Assembly (NCBI RefSeq): GCF_000006565.2
Contig: NC_031480.1
Span: 1,876,144 to 1,940,143 of the forward strand
From: Toxoplasma gondii ME49
Lineage: Eukaryota > Apicomplexa > Conoidasida > Eucoccidiorida > Sarcocystidae
Reading direction: 5' to 3'
Length of the DNA: 64,000 nucleotides
Notes under the pieces: model-generated
Database searches by the model: none
Told to the model about the DNA's origin: nothing
What the model saw: the letters and a program-made list of their open reading frames with translations, nothing else
Shown: piece after piece, positions 47,801 to 59,640 of the stretch
Numbering within the stretch: the stretch's first letter is position 1
Layout of the letters: each line of letters begins with the position of its first letter
Program-made: the position numbers and the translations under genes

Positions 47801-50800
47801 CGACTTTCACCTGGTGCAATGAGACATTGTTTTCGGCAGAAAAGTATCAGAACCTTTGACAGCTACTCCGGAATTCCTGCACTCGACCACTGCACTCCAC
47901 GTGTCTGCTTTTACACAATTTGACTGGCAACACAAGAAGACCACCGAGCCCGTCCGCACGTTGACTGTCGTCGCGGAAGGCGAACGCACCCCCCGGATAG
48001 TTTGAAGGTTGCGCTGGCCATCATGTGATTGGATGAACTTTGAATTTATTGTAGGGTCTCTGAACCTTTTCACACGGGAACCTATTCTACGCGTTCAAAC
48101 GGTAGCGACCAGAACTTCTCAGTGACACAGAGGCAACAAAACGTCCTCCTTTCGTTCGATGTTTTGCGTGTCTTTCAGGTAAACCAGATGGGAACCGAAT
48201 CGAGTGAACTGAAGGAAACACCTTTTCTTCGAAAGACACTTCCCTTCTCGCCGTTCAGACGATCTCATAGAGCGCATGTTCATCCACATAACTCGCGGAA
48301 TGTGCAACTGGAGCTGCAGTCATCTAATCCTCGTGAAACACCTAGTTCAACTGACACACTCTTGTCCAGAGAAACGAAATCCACCTGCGCGTACGTCTGT
48401 ACACGAGTGCGCAAGAGTCGTCCAGTGTCTCCTGGTGACAAGGAGAAACACGCCACGCACAGAGTCGCAGAACAATCTGCGTTGCCACGTAAATCGAGTC
48501 GAGTCACAACAGACTGAAGATCTCTGTTCTCGAAACGCTGTTCCCACCTCTCCGACTGGAAGGTCACGCAGCCCCAGAAGCCTCATGGTCTACTTGCACT
48601 TAGAAAAACTACTCCTTATGTCTACCTTCGCGGTGTCTTTTTGTCGTCTGCGTAAAGCGACGCTTGCTCGGCAACAACTTCCATTTGCCCAACTAGTTCA
48701 CACAGGAACTGCCGCACGACTCAGCGTTCAACGGCTCTGGGGAACCGCATGCATCGCGCGGTTTCTCAGCGAAACGCCAACACAAGCTGGTACCCCGACG
48801 AGCTTAACACGCGTGCTACGAAAAGCAAATCAGTCGTAGCCCCGGTGAACAATACATGCAGCATGCGCACCCAGAGCCACACACTCGCAGTGCATGCATT
48901 TCCGAGAGCAGTTTCCCGAGGCGCCTGTCTCCGAGAAGAACAGGAAACCGCATGCGTTCGCTGCAAAACGCCTTCGAGCCTAGTGTGCCGCTGAGACGTT
49001 GCCACCTTCTGTCGAGGGGGACGGCGAGGAAACGGCTTGGAACACAGCTGAGAACGAAGGGGAGCAACACGCGAGTACGGTCAGGTCGAGAGAAGAGCGA
49101 CGGCACTGCCGTACGCGCCTGACAAGAGGAGCTTTTGAAAGATGTGCGGCGGGTGTCCCCCTCGGGAAACAGCACGTTCAATTCGAAATACAGCCGGAAG
49201 ACACTTTCTGAAGCGAAAACACGAGCTGCTGGAGTTCGACAGCGTGCGGCAGTCAAGGCGTTCGACGCCGATTCACATGTAAAAAAGGAGTTCTTGCGAC
49301 GTGGGCAAGACCAACACTTTACGCGCACAGACACACCTCCTTCTCACAATGCCAACGTGGGCGAGCACGCGTCCGCATCTCAGGAGTCGCAGATCACTGG
49401 TGATTCGAAAGCGCCCACTTTCTCGTTGCTCGGTCTGAGTGGTCTGCCTGACACTTGCTCCTCAAAAGGCGACTCGAACCTTACTGAAATGGCCTGCCTA
49501 GCCGTTGCTCTTTAACCGTTTCCCCGGAAGACACAAACGTTGCAGAATCGACACTCGACGCTCACCCGCAATCACGCCAAGTGAATTTTTCTGTCGCAAA
49601 GTCGGTCGACCGTCCTGGCTTCCATAGAGATCGGCCTCCAGACTTTGAGCTCGAGAGCCGACGCGCAAGCAACACAGAAAGGAACTTGGAAAGCAAAGTG
49701 AACTTCCTCACCAGTGCCCTTTCGGCGAATGACAGCTGCTCTCGCCTCCGTTAGACGGTTGAAGGCGGCGACGATCTTCTCCTTTCCCCAGCCCTGAACG
49801 GCGGATGGACAGACACACGCACCAGCCAGGCTTCTTTTTACATTTCTTCGGAACGTGGAGTAGGAGCAAACGGCAGTTGACATCTTGGAGACTGTGTTGA
49901 CCACGTCCCAGTTCCGTCGCGCTCCAAGACAGCTTTCGTGCGCTTCCGACCTTGCATGCGCTCAAAGTGAATCAGTTTTCTGGTCGCGCCTCGCTGGCGC
50001 CCTCTCTGTCCGCGTCAGAGTCCCCCGGTTGGAGAGGCAGGTAGGCAGCTCGGAAAAGCGCTTCGCGCGTCGAGCGGCTTCCGAGTCGTTTCGCGACACT
50101 GCAGGAGGAAGTGTTGCTCGCCTGGAAGAGTTCTCCCAGCACACCAGAGGGCTATGAAGAAGCAAGTTGTGACGCGTCGTCCCTTGACAGGGAATACGGA
50201 CTGCGTCTCAAGCATCCAAACTGGAGACTGGAAAACGTACAAGAGAACTTGCATCAAGTCCTCAGTAGGAAAAGCCTCAAGTCGCAGACACAGAGACACT
50301 TAGGTCACCAGCTGTGTGTGTGGGGGGTCCGCAGCAGCAAAAACAGCCGTAAGAGCTCTGTAGGAAAACAATCGCGCGCGTGATTGTATTTCTGCAGAGA
50401 GCAGTCTGGACGTTGAAGAGTAACGCGCGCATGCACAGGCGATGCCGGAGATGCTGGGGCATCTGAGTGCGGACCCCAACAGGCGTTCCGCTGTGTTTGA
50501 CCTGGCGCCCGCTCTCAACGTGGAGCAGGCAGCGAGAGGAGCGCGACGAAACTTCACCTTTCAACCGGACTTTCTCACACGAGATGACGAGCTGTGCGCG
50601 AGTCTTGTTAGTCGCTGAAACATGGCTTTTGAGCATCTTCTCGTATGCCCCGTCTCACCGAAAAACGACACCTTTCCATCCAGCAACTTTCACGGGAACT
50701 TGCTGAACACAGCATTCCTCTCACCGGCCAGCAACTGCCTGGGCTCAGGTCCTTCTTTAGCTTTGCTGAAATTGACGGCTTCCTGCCGCCCATCTCAACG

Positions 50801-50993
50801 ATTGCTCCGCCAGTTTTTTCGTTCGTGCTCTCACCTGCTGCAGAAGCAGTTCCTGAGTGAGTTCGTTGTCATGTTGTTGACCGAGGGTGTAGGCTGCTTG
50901 CAAGTCTGTCGCTGTCAGAGTAGCAGAGGTGCTCGCCTGAGGAGAAGGCAGAGCTTGGGGGCTGGGAGTCTCCCCCCCCGTTGAAGTGCTCAT
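41802..50993 (-). CDS. RPC6: RNA polymerase III subunit RPC6 (RPC34/POLR3F), last exon missing
   Basis: Eight minus-strand exons join in phase: 50993-50835, 49793-49712, 47782-47678, 47341-47175, 45876-45823, 44477-44393, 42863-42751 and 41948-41802, 304 residues in all. The order of winged-helix segments matches RPC6: EKIVAAFNRLTEARAAVI (WH1), then GVWTADLRKSTGLQTHIIQR with LIKPVKSIHVKNRKMYIL (WH2), GGSFYSNGEFNEHLVE, DEDLEKVLNTLEFEQKI, and a C-terminal iron-sulfur cysteine set, PCSTCPVKSSC with NC 12 residues on. RPC6 opens promoter DNA with TFIIIB at tRNA and 5S genes in the nucleus. Human RPC6 ends just after the cluster, but here the frame meets gtaaga first, so a short final exon remains to be found. 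Introns reach about 1.9 kb and hold microsatellites. Confidence 0.92.
43156..43174. repeat. (AT)n microsatellite in an RPC6 intron
   Basis: A run of alternating AT lies in the intron between RPC6 exons 6 and 7. Its Ile-Tyr open frames are spurious. Confidence 0.9.
43185..43347. repeat. GATA/GACA-type tetranucleotide array ending in (AT)n
   Basis: A degenerate array on the plus strand of gata, gaca and agat units (five perfect gata-type units near 43276-43295) is followed by a pure AT run from 43324. It lies in the intron between RPC6 exons 6 and 7. Confidence 0.9.
44737..44895. repeat. TCTA/TCTG-type tetranucleotide array
   Basis: A degenerate array of tatc, tctg and ctat units on the plus strand. 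It is the reverse complement in type of the array at 43185-43347 and lies in the intron between RPC6 exons 5 and 6. Confidence 0.88.
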
Positions 50994-53011
50994 GGTTCTA
51001 AACAGAGAGGAGAGGAAAACCAAGCGAAGCAACCATTTTCAACTGGTTTGTCTTCCTGTTTGCAACGGCACGCCCTGGTTCAGCAACGAAGAAGTCCCGC
51101 AGAAAGCGGGAGGCGGAGGAAACAGGGGCCACCGTCAAAGGACAGCGACGGCAAAGCGCTGCACAGGTGCTGAGGTGTGCAAACGCCAGAAAGAAGGCGA
51201 GAGAAGGAGACGGCGAATGATGTCTGAGTCGACGATACAAAGCAGCTGCTCAAGACGACGACGGAGAGGAGGACCGGAGGAGCAACGCCGAGACACAGAG
51301 GAGGAGGGACAGATACTCTTTCCGACCGAGAGACCTCCTGCATGTTCTTCCCTTCCAGACAGACGAACGACCGGAGACTCAGTGAAGACGGGTAGGCGTT
51401 TACAAGTGTACATAAAGAGTGCAGGACAGGAAAATCGTCTCCATTGGCTTCATCTCGCCGCGTATACTCCTGCAGGCACTTGCGAGGGGTTGAATTCTGA
51501 GTTCGAATCTCCCTGAAGGCCAGGAAGAAAGCGACTTCTCGGAGTCAAGAGCAGAAACTCCTTTGACTGAGACTGAGTCGGTTTCTCCACTTGAAAACCA
51601 GAATGTCTCGTCTCCGCTTTTCGCTGCGGACTCGCCGAAATGGCAAGCTTTGCCGGAACACACGACGCTTGTGGCTTTTTCAGAGGATCCCTCCAGTTCC
51701 AAAAAGGCTGACAGGAATCCATGGATGTTCGCTTTTTCGTTTTCCTAGTGTCGAAAGCCGAAGGCTTTTTCTGGAAATGTCAAAATCGGCTCTGCTGCTC
51801 TTGCATGCGACTCTCCGCATGCGCTTGCTGCCCACATCGGCGAGAGCAATACGAGAGCTTGCGTTCTCGAGAAACAAGAGCGCACCATTTCTCAGCTCTC
51901 TTGCCTCTCAGCTGATCTTCTCAAAGGCCCTTCTTGAAAGACTCCTTTTCCAGCTCCAAACCTGAAAGGGGTGTGTGCCGCAAAGGTATCTGTCGGGCTC
52001 GGTGTCTCACGCGAGGGTTTAAAGATAACTGAATTTCTCTTCGCGTCTTGGACGGCGGCCTTCTCCTTCCAACTTTAGAATCTGTACTAGTTTGTGCCGC
52101 CTTTTCTTGTTCCTCAGGTGGCTTTGCACAGGGTCGAGGCACATCTGCACAGTGGATATCCTCAGCTCTGCGTGAGTCTCTCGGAGTCCACCAGTGCCTT
52201 GAGACTTCTCTCGACCGGACAAACACGAAAAACGCACCTGCATTTGTCTACAAGCTGCAGAAACGGACATGCTCCCCTCTCTCTTCATAAGGCTCCCTCC
52301 GCGTGCTCTCCTACGCCTTCGCTGCCTTTGTGGAAAACCTCTTCGCCAGCTGTGTTGGGCAGGGTGTTGCCCGTGTTCGTACAGCCCAAAACGCCCGTCC
52401 TTTGCGTTTTGCGAACGTCTGTGCCCTCTGCATGGAACACCTTGCGCCACTCTGGATGCGAAAACGGAGGAATCGAGTTGGCGTTTTCACCTTAGAGGAA
52501 AGTGGAGAATAACCGAGGGAAGCCTGTCTCGAAGAGCCTCTTGCAGAGTCTTGCTCGGCTTCGCAGCCGCAAAAACGAGGACCGCTCTCATCTTTCACAG
52601 CAGAACAGACACACCTCTGCCGATTTTCTGTTGGAGAACAGGACGCATCTTGAGATATTCTTTCTAGAGAAACAAGAGGAAATCGTTTGACGTGTTTCTT
52701 CAAAACTCGAGGTTCCGCGCAAACACATGCTGTCCCTAGGTGTTCGTACACCCCGTGCACGAAGTTTCGACTGCCCCTCTCGCTGTAGATCCAGCCACGA
52801 GTTCCGTTTTCGGAGCTTTCCTTCAACTCGTAGCATCTTTCATCTACTCCCGCAGTTGATTGTTTCGTTTTCTTCAAAACATGTTTTGACGGGAAAGTCG
52901 GGAGGCGTCCTTGTTCCTGGCATCTTGGCCGCCTTCGCGTATCTCATTCTTGAACACGCAGTTGGCTAGCAAGTGGCGACGTAGCTTCGCGTAGCTCTGC
53001 GTTGCCCCAAA
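50994..53011. promoter_or_regulatory. divergent intergenic region between RPC6 and bL17
   Basis: About 2 kb separates the two start codons. The sequence is purine-rich near 51090-51310. A YGCATGCR palindrome (tgcatgcg) lies at 51802-51809. Many short frames occur on both strands without matches. Both promoters and any 5' UTR introns should lie here. Confidence 0.45.
51802..51809 (+). promoter_or_regulatory. YGCATGCR motif (tgcatgcg)
   Basis: A TRP-2-type palindrome in the shared RPC6/bL17 upstream region. A single 8-mer can occur by chance, so this is weak. Confidence 0.3.
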
Positions 53012-56000
53012 ATGGTTCTTTCGGTCCTTGCGGCCGCGACTCGCCGCTGTGTTCGATCTGCGTTGCAGGGGAAGATCTGCTTTTCCTCTTTCTTCTCTAG
53101 AAGCCTTCTTTTGCTCCAGCTGCTCCTCTGCCTGGCGGTCCCGGGAGTGTCTGGCAAGAGAGGCACTTCTCCGCCGCACCGGCTGTGGACTTTGTCCGCG
53201 TCCTTCAACTCTTCTTTCGGATCTCCTGTTGGACGTAACTTCTCTGAGGCGACCTGGACCCCCTTCGCCGCGCTCGCCGACCTCCGTGGACGGAATGACG
53301 CTTCCTGTTCCGGCGTTGCCAAGTTGCTTTCTTCCTGCCCGCGTCTCGGAGGAGACTCGCTGTGCTATCACAGCGCTCCTGCCGCAGACGGAGCCCTCGC
53401 AGAGCAGGTCGCGGGAGCAGGCACGAGCGACAGGATTTTCCGCTCGATTTCGCAGGCAAACACTCCGGCTAGAGGCCCTCCCGCAGTGTTTGCATTCCTC
53501 GACGTCTTAGGTCGTGCAAGCCGAGTTCCTCTCTCCAGTTTCCGAGACTTCCGTCGAGGAGTCTCGGAGACCAGGTCCGCCTCCCGCGTAGGCGTGGAGG
53601 ACATGCGGCAGTCTGGCATCGAAGCCGCGTGTGCCGCGTTTTCCGCAGCTTCGAAACGGCGCCAAGATCACAAATCTGCTTTGCACTCTGTGGGCCGCAG
53701 AGAGGCAGAGTTGGGCGGAGAGGACGTGGGAGAAACAAGCGGCGGCGTCGTTTTCTCGTCCTCCGTGTTTCCAGCTTCCTTCTCCGCTCTGACGTCGACG
53801 CCCGTGCCTCTTATCGGTGCATCCTTTGCTCAGAGAACTTCCCTCTTTCGCGATGTGGAAAGCGAAGTTCCGCAAAGCTCTCGGCTCGCGGTCGAGGATT
53901 CAAACGCGGAGAAAGCGGCGCTCGGAGCTGCGTCGTCCTCCGCGACAGGCAGAGAAACCTTTGCGAAAAGGGGAGAGAGAGGAACTGCGGAACTCGAGAG
54001 AATCCACAGACGTCGAGAACGGATGTGGGCGACAGCTGGCCAGACACCAACAGCCTCGTCCGCGGAAGCATACGGGGCGAGACCCAGCGCAGACGCGCTT
54101 CGCTCTGCTCCCGCGAGTCTGCGGCTGCGCTTCTTCGCGGGCCGAATCAGCCTTGCCTCGAGAAGAGGCCTCGAGGCGCGCGACCCGTTCGATGCGCAGA
54201 AGGAAGACGGTTGTGACGCGAGCCTCCAAGGAGGCAGGGAGGCGCGTCCCTCGTTTCCAGTGTCTGTACTCCCGGGAAAACAACGGTTGGGTCTAGCCGG
54301 CCTCGAGATGCATGCCCACCACAATCGCAAGAGAAACAAACTTGGGAGGCCTTACGGGCATCGTCGCTGTCTTCTCCGGAATCTGTGTACCGAGGTAAGC
54401 TGGAAAAGCTTTTCTAGATCGCTTGCACACTTTTTCGTCGTGCCCCTGTCTTGTGGCCTTCTCCCTGGGGTCGTCTCCAAACACCCCATCGATCGTCCAG
54501 GGTCTGTCTTCCACATGACGTATGGGCTGGCGACGCCCCTTCCGGCGCGATGCGGCCACGCGAAGGTACCACCCTACATTTCAGGAGGCGAATCCCCGAG
54601 AGTTTCAACATGGGAGACGCAGCACAGAATTGCATCCTGCAGCGTTGTGATGAGAGGTGCTCGGTTTGTAGCTAGACGCCACGAGCTGGTGTCGACTGAG
54701 TTGCTGTATCAGCTGGTTGCACTCTGCTCGAGGCTCGCAGGGCTGTACTGTACAAATAGGAGGGACGTATCGCAGTATCGTAACACATCGTACAGACAGG
54801 AAGAGCCGACATCCGTCTTGTGACCTGGCGTGGAAAAGTCCCTCGTGACTGCTGAAAGGAAACGACGTTTATTTCAATGAAAGAGCTGAAACTGTCAAGC
54901 CACCGTGACTAGTCGACTGCTTCCTTCACAGACTCAGCAAAGCCCTTTCTCTTCAGGGCACATTTCAGAGTTCGTGTCGCTTTCAGTGCGACTGAGAGTC
55001 GGCTGACTCCTTCCCCTTCACTCCTTCCCTGTCATACCTCCTCAGAGAATCCCTCAGTTGGTGTCTCCTACTTCTTTGTGAACCGGTCTTTGTCGGTTCT
55101 GATGGCAGTTGACGGCGAACGCTGACGGGCTCTTACTTCCTTTCTCCTCATGCCCTTAGAGAGGTCGTTTCGTCTGGCGGGGGTGGGTGTCTTTCTTGTC
55201 ACTGCAGTTCACTTCCCGACTCCAGTGTCGTCCGTTTTCGACGCGACGCGTTGACAGGGATGCAGACTCAGAACGCTCTGGAGATCCGCGTCGCTGGGGG
55301 AGTCGCCGGCTGAATCTGGCATCTTCACTCAGATAGTGTGGCGTTCTCGTACAAAACTGCATTTTCAAGTGCTGCAATCAAGCACTATTTTTACAGACAT
55401 CCAAGATCTTTCCACTGCGAGTCTCGCCGAACTGTGCCTCGGAAGGGCATGAACTGTCTGTCGTGAGTCGAAGTAGGAGCTTTTTCTCGGAACCGTCCGA
55501 CCGAAAGTGGACGGAAAACGTTTCGGGCTCTCGACTGTGTGAAACCTCAGCTTCTGCGTCGAGGCGAACTCACGACAACGCTCACCAGAGCGAAGGAATG
55601 TCGTCGAGCAACCGACAAGCTGATCATGCTGGCGAAAGAACCCTCTCTGCACACATATCGCCAGGCTCTCGGCTATTTGTACGACAAACGTCTGACTCGA
55701 CAGCTTTTTCTCGAGGTCGGAAATATGTGCAGCTTCTCGAACGCAAACTGAGTCCGAATGAAACGCATGCGCAGTTCCCTGTGTTTGGGGTGTGTGAGGG
55801 CTAGACGTTTTTTCTAGAAACTCTGCTTTTTCAAATGAGACACAAGTCCGCGGCGTGTCTTTGGGTGTGAGGATTTCCAAATGTTTACTTTCTTCGGCGT
55901 TTGCATATTGGAGACCGTTCCTCGCGTCCAGTTGAATGAGGTGAACGGGCACCCTAGGTCGACACCACGAAGAACCTGTGGCGGAAAGTTCATTCGTTCT

Positions 56001-56566
56001 TGGGGCAAGAAGGTTGCCTGAGGCGCCCGAGCTTGATGCGGTCGACCTGCGTAGCCGATGTTCGTGTGGGGGGAAAACAGGGACACTGTGACTTCTTGCT
56101 CTTTCCGTCTGCGCGCTGTGCTTAGGTGGCAGATCTCCCGCGTGCTCGTCTGTTTCTGTGGCGAGAAGAAGCGAACGGAAATGCACTTTTCTGGAGGAAG
56201 TGTCTGCGTGTTTTGCAAATCAAGTTTTTCGGAGCGTCTTTTCGTCTACACTTGCTGCCGTCACACACTCGGGCCCGTACCGTTAGTGTCGACGACCGGA
56301 TGCTGGCGCTTCAGACAGTCGCCACAATCGAACATCCGTTTCTCTGTCGATCGTTCGGGGCTGCATGCATGCTCCAGGACATGGGGTGCAGTCGTGTTCT
56401 GAATACATGTCAATTCTCTGCTTTCCTTTTGAGAAAAATCCTTGTTTCTTTTCAGGCTCCTCAGCGATTTGCGTTCCGGCCCCACGGCTTCTGTCGCGTG
56501 CAGAAGCTGCCTTTCTGTCGCCAAGGAGACAACGCGCAGATGGCCAGAATCGAACTCTTGGATTAG
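53012..56566 (+). CDS. organellar ribosomal protein bL17 with a 432-residue N-terminal extension, likely apicoplast
   Basis: Exon 1 (53012-54394), exon 2 (55551-55715) and exon 3 (56456-56566, TAG) join in phase 0, for 552 aa. The bL17 domain begins at residue 433: HHNRKRNKLGRPYGHRRCLL, then TTLTRAKECRRATDKLIMLA, and the end FCRQGDNAQMARIELLD, which matches the bacterial pattern CGFRAGDNAPMAYIEL. Residues 1-50 hold a long basic region and then a hydrophobic core (SLLLLQLLLCLAVPGVSG), as in bipartite leaders that route proteins through the secretory path to the apicoplast. Residues 50-430 are Ser/Ala/Arg-rich without a domain. It would sit at the peptide exit tunnel of the organellar large subunit. 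The donor after exon 2 is weak (gtcgga). A mitochondrial location is the alternative. Confidence 0.85.
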
Positions 56567-57065
56567 CTCTTGGCCAGACCTCCAGCGAGGCGTTGTCGGC
56601 TTCCTGGGGTCCTCACCGGACCGGAAAAGGGACGGGGTCCTCTGTGGCCTCTCGTGACAGGAGTCGCGTTCTCGGGAACTCTTCACTGAGGACGGGGGAT
56701 GCAGTTCCTCGTTCTGCGGGTCGGCGGTTAGAATGTTGAAACACTCCACACCGAGTAGTCTCGGCGTGCCTCTGCAGAAACGTTGCTTCCTTGGCGCAAG
56801 TACACGCCCACTTCTCTCCGGGGTGCCGCAGTACGTGGATTTCTGTTGTCACGCGCATTCTCGCAGCTAGAGAAAACGACTTCTCAGATTCGAGGATCTT
56901 CACCAGGACCCAACCTCCACGTCTGCGAGTCACCACCTTGGAGACAGGAGTGTCTCATCTTTGTTCTGCGGAGTTTATTGTCCGCGTCGGAGGACTTCCT
57001 AATACTGGTTCTACAGGGAGACGATGAACCTCGAGGGACTGAGGCAAAGAAGTCGCGTATATTCA

Positions 57066-57082
57066 TATATATATATATATAT
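57066..57082. repeat. (AT)n microsatellite
   Basis: A short pure AT run. Confidence 0.9.
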
Positions 57083-58327
57083 GTATTTGTCTACTTATGT
57101 GTCTATATAGATGTATATCATATATCCGAAGAAATCAGAAAAGAAACGGCCACGGCAAGAGCGGCCGGCCGCCGCCAACAGGAGGTTCGTTGTGCACACT
57201 GCAAAGTTTAGGACAGAAAACATTACGGCTTTTTAAAAGCAGTTGACTGGCACCCAGGGAAAGAGAGAAGAGGGACTTTTCAAGACTTTCCAGATCCCTT
57301 TTGCCATCTTTCTCGTGTGTCTGTTCTGCCGTGGTCTCTCTTCTAGAATTCGTTTCCCTGCTACAGCGTGGCCAGCATCGGACAAGCGGAATACGTTATC
57401 TGTTGTTTCGGATATTCCTGCCGTACAAATAGCAGCAGCGTCTCGACAAGCGCGAAAGATCGTGTGAGAGCTCTGTCTGTTTCCGTGGAAAGAAATCTGG
57501 GCTGGACTACCTTTGCTACCGCAGATTGCATTTCAAGCGTTAACACTAAAATTCCGCTGTATAGTTCCAACGCAGTGCAGCTGCATTTTCGGAGTTAGTT
57601 CTCTGGAATTCGATTTCCGAGCATCCAAACTGATAGTGTGGAACAGGGCGTTGAGCTAAATTGGGCACAGTTCTCTGTGACGCTTCTAGTTGCTCCTCCC
57701 ACAGGGCTTCACGTCTTTACTGGGGTAGGGACCTCCTGCCCCGGCGGTGCAGTAGCATGGAAACGGCGGCTGTATTATGACGGTCCAAAGGTAGAAAGAT
57801 CCTTGTCGGGTAATTATCGTGCACCTCTCTACGCCTCCTCATAGCAGCACACGAACAAGGACCCTTCGCCCTCCTTCGAGAGTCCACGTTCAGTCTCTTT
57901 TGCCGTTCATAATTTCTATCTCCTCAGGGTGGTTTAGCTTTTGACGCTTCAGAAACGAACGCGGAGGTAACGGAATGCGCAAAAGAACCTGGATCCGGTA
58001 AACAAATCGCTTCAGACCGAAGTCTCCGGTCCGACTTGTGGTACACTTTTTCCCAGGACAAACACGACAAGCCTTCAGGTCGGCAGACACAGAACGTCAA
58101 AACTCACGCAAAGTCACCGACTTAAACTCTACGGGGTCGGGCGGTGGATAGGCTGCAGTGCACAAGTCAGAGCTCTGCACTGGATGCCCAGGGAACTGAG
58201 CTCCTGTGCACTTTGCTGGCAGACATTGGCCCGCAAAACGACTGGAAAATGGGGATGAGAAGAAGAATCAACCGCAGGATTACAGCTATCTACTTCTAGA
58301 CCGACAGTCATCATGTGATGTGCCCAT

Positions 58328-58392
58328 ACTAGAGATCTTATGCTACTATTTACACTACCTATCTTAACAGGTGGACTAGTTATGATCTTAAG
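58328..58392 (+). pseudogene. nuclear insertion of a mitochondrial cox1 fragment (NUMT)
   Basis: An AT-rich 65-bp stretch, unlike its surroundings, reads in one frame RDLMLLFTLPILTGGLVMIL. This corresponds to the conserved cytochrome oxidase subunit I helix segment of the type LPVLxGGxxMLL. It has no start, no stop and no flanking coding sequence. Coccidian nuclear genomes are known to carry many short mitochondrial insertions, so a NUMT is the natural reading. The call comes from recognising the protein pattern; I could not align it. Confidence 0.68.
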
Positions 58393-58565
58393 AGCCTAAC
58401 ACCAGGAACGCGTTGCGGCAAAGGGCGAGGTGGACGGGCAGAGACAGACATCGATGGACACCGTGTTGAAGTGAAGTATCATCCATCCGTTTCTCTCAAA
58501 CCTCACCCACATCTACCACAACCACTCGAAAGCGCAGAGACCGAACACATCATTTCTGGAGTTAC

Positions 58566-58710
58566 ACACCTGTATCTTTATTTGTCTATCCCTCTCTATC
58601 TCTCTGTACCCGTGTATGCATGCATGCATGTATCTACCAATCTATTTATCTACATTATCTGTGACGAGCAATGCATACGTATCTATCATCTATTTATATC
58701 ATTCATCTAT
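58566..58710. repeat. degenerate TCTA/TCTG array with ATGC repeats
   Basis: A low-complexity stretch of tatc- and tctc-type units interrupted by gcatgcatgcatg near 58617-58631. Confidence 0.8.
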
Positions 58711-59640
58711 ACAGCTTAGATGTGCTGTTCAGACTCATATACGCTTACAACAGTCGGTGGCTTCTTCGGATCTGTAGTATCTAGTTTTTCGTAGGCAGGC
58801 AACATGAGGATCTTAGAGATCCTCGCAAGACCACGAATTGTCACCTCACATTAGAAGTAGACATTGTGGAGACAAAAGAGTTTCTTGCTCCACGCTGCAG
58901 ATCATGGGCATATCTCCGAAAAGTGAGGCAAAAAGAAGAAACCTTTTACGTTTTTGTCTCTTCACAGACGCTCTAAAAACCCACCACGAAAGCAACAAGT
59001 CGTTTTCGCTGCATCTCTCACGCTCTAACACGTACGATACACTTCATTTGCAAAGTCGAGCTTTCTGCGTGAAGCAAGCAGAGTCGTTGACGGAGAAAAC
59101 CGTCCAACAGGCTGAATAGAAAAGCTGTAACGCGTTGGACCTATTGTTCATCTCTCGCCACGTCCGCACCAAAGGTGCCTACAACTCGTTCAGAAGAAAA
59201 ACTGAAAAGTGATTCGTTTACGCTTGTCAAACGTGAAACGTGACATGCCGGGAGTCGGTGCAGTCTGCTCTGTTAGGAATTCCAGGTTGCGACTACCTTT
59301 TCATGGCAGATTCTCCTTCCTTTGGTGAACTTTTAGACTCTAGCCCGTCAACCTAACACTCACTGGAGGGCATACACTTTCACCGACACCACACCCGTAC
59401 CGAATCCAAACAGGTCCTTGACAGGTTTTCTCTCGCAGCATTTGCCAGTATTTACAGCAGTCATTATGTTTTTTAGAGCATAACCGACTTGCGGATTACA
59501 TGTAATGTCGGTCTACGGTGAATGAGCACTTTTCACAGGTGGGGTTCACATTCGGCTGCTCAGCTGTTAGAGTGTGGAAGAAGCCCCCACCAGTGATACA
59601 GGATGAATTGTTTCTCACCTAAACAAAGGGAGGTTGTTCC

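Larger units (their letters stand above)
56567..59640. other. intergenic region downstream of bL17
   Basis: No supported coding exon. It contains an (AT)n tract, a mitochondrial cox1-like fragment and a TCTA array, listed separately. Frames of up to 160 codons overlap the bL17 3' flank but show no domain. Confidence 0.35.

Noticed and set aside
47121..47819. 232-codon minus-strand frame as one RPC6 exon
   Set aside because: It includes a 336-nt intron that happens to be open. The splice sites at 47678 and 47341 give the family-like sequence.
51481..51525. gttcgaatc resembling a tRNA B box
   Set aside because: The flanking bases cannot form the T stem and no A box lies at the right spacing. 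The same check failed at 36750.
55365..56186. 273-codon minus-strand open frame
   Set aside because: It is antisense to bL17 exon 2, whose family match on the plus strand is clear. It shows no domain and is a shadow frame.
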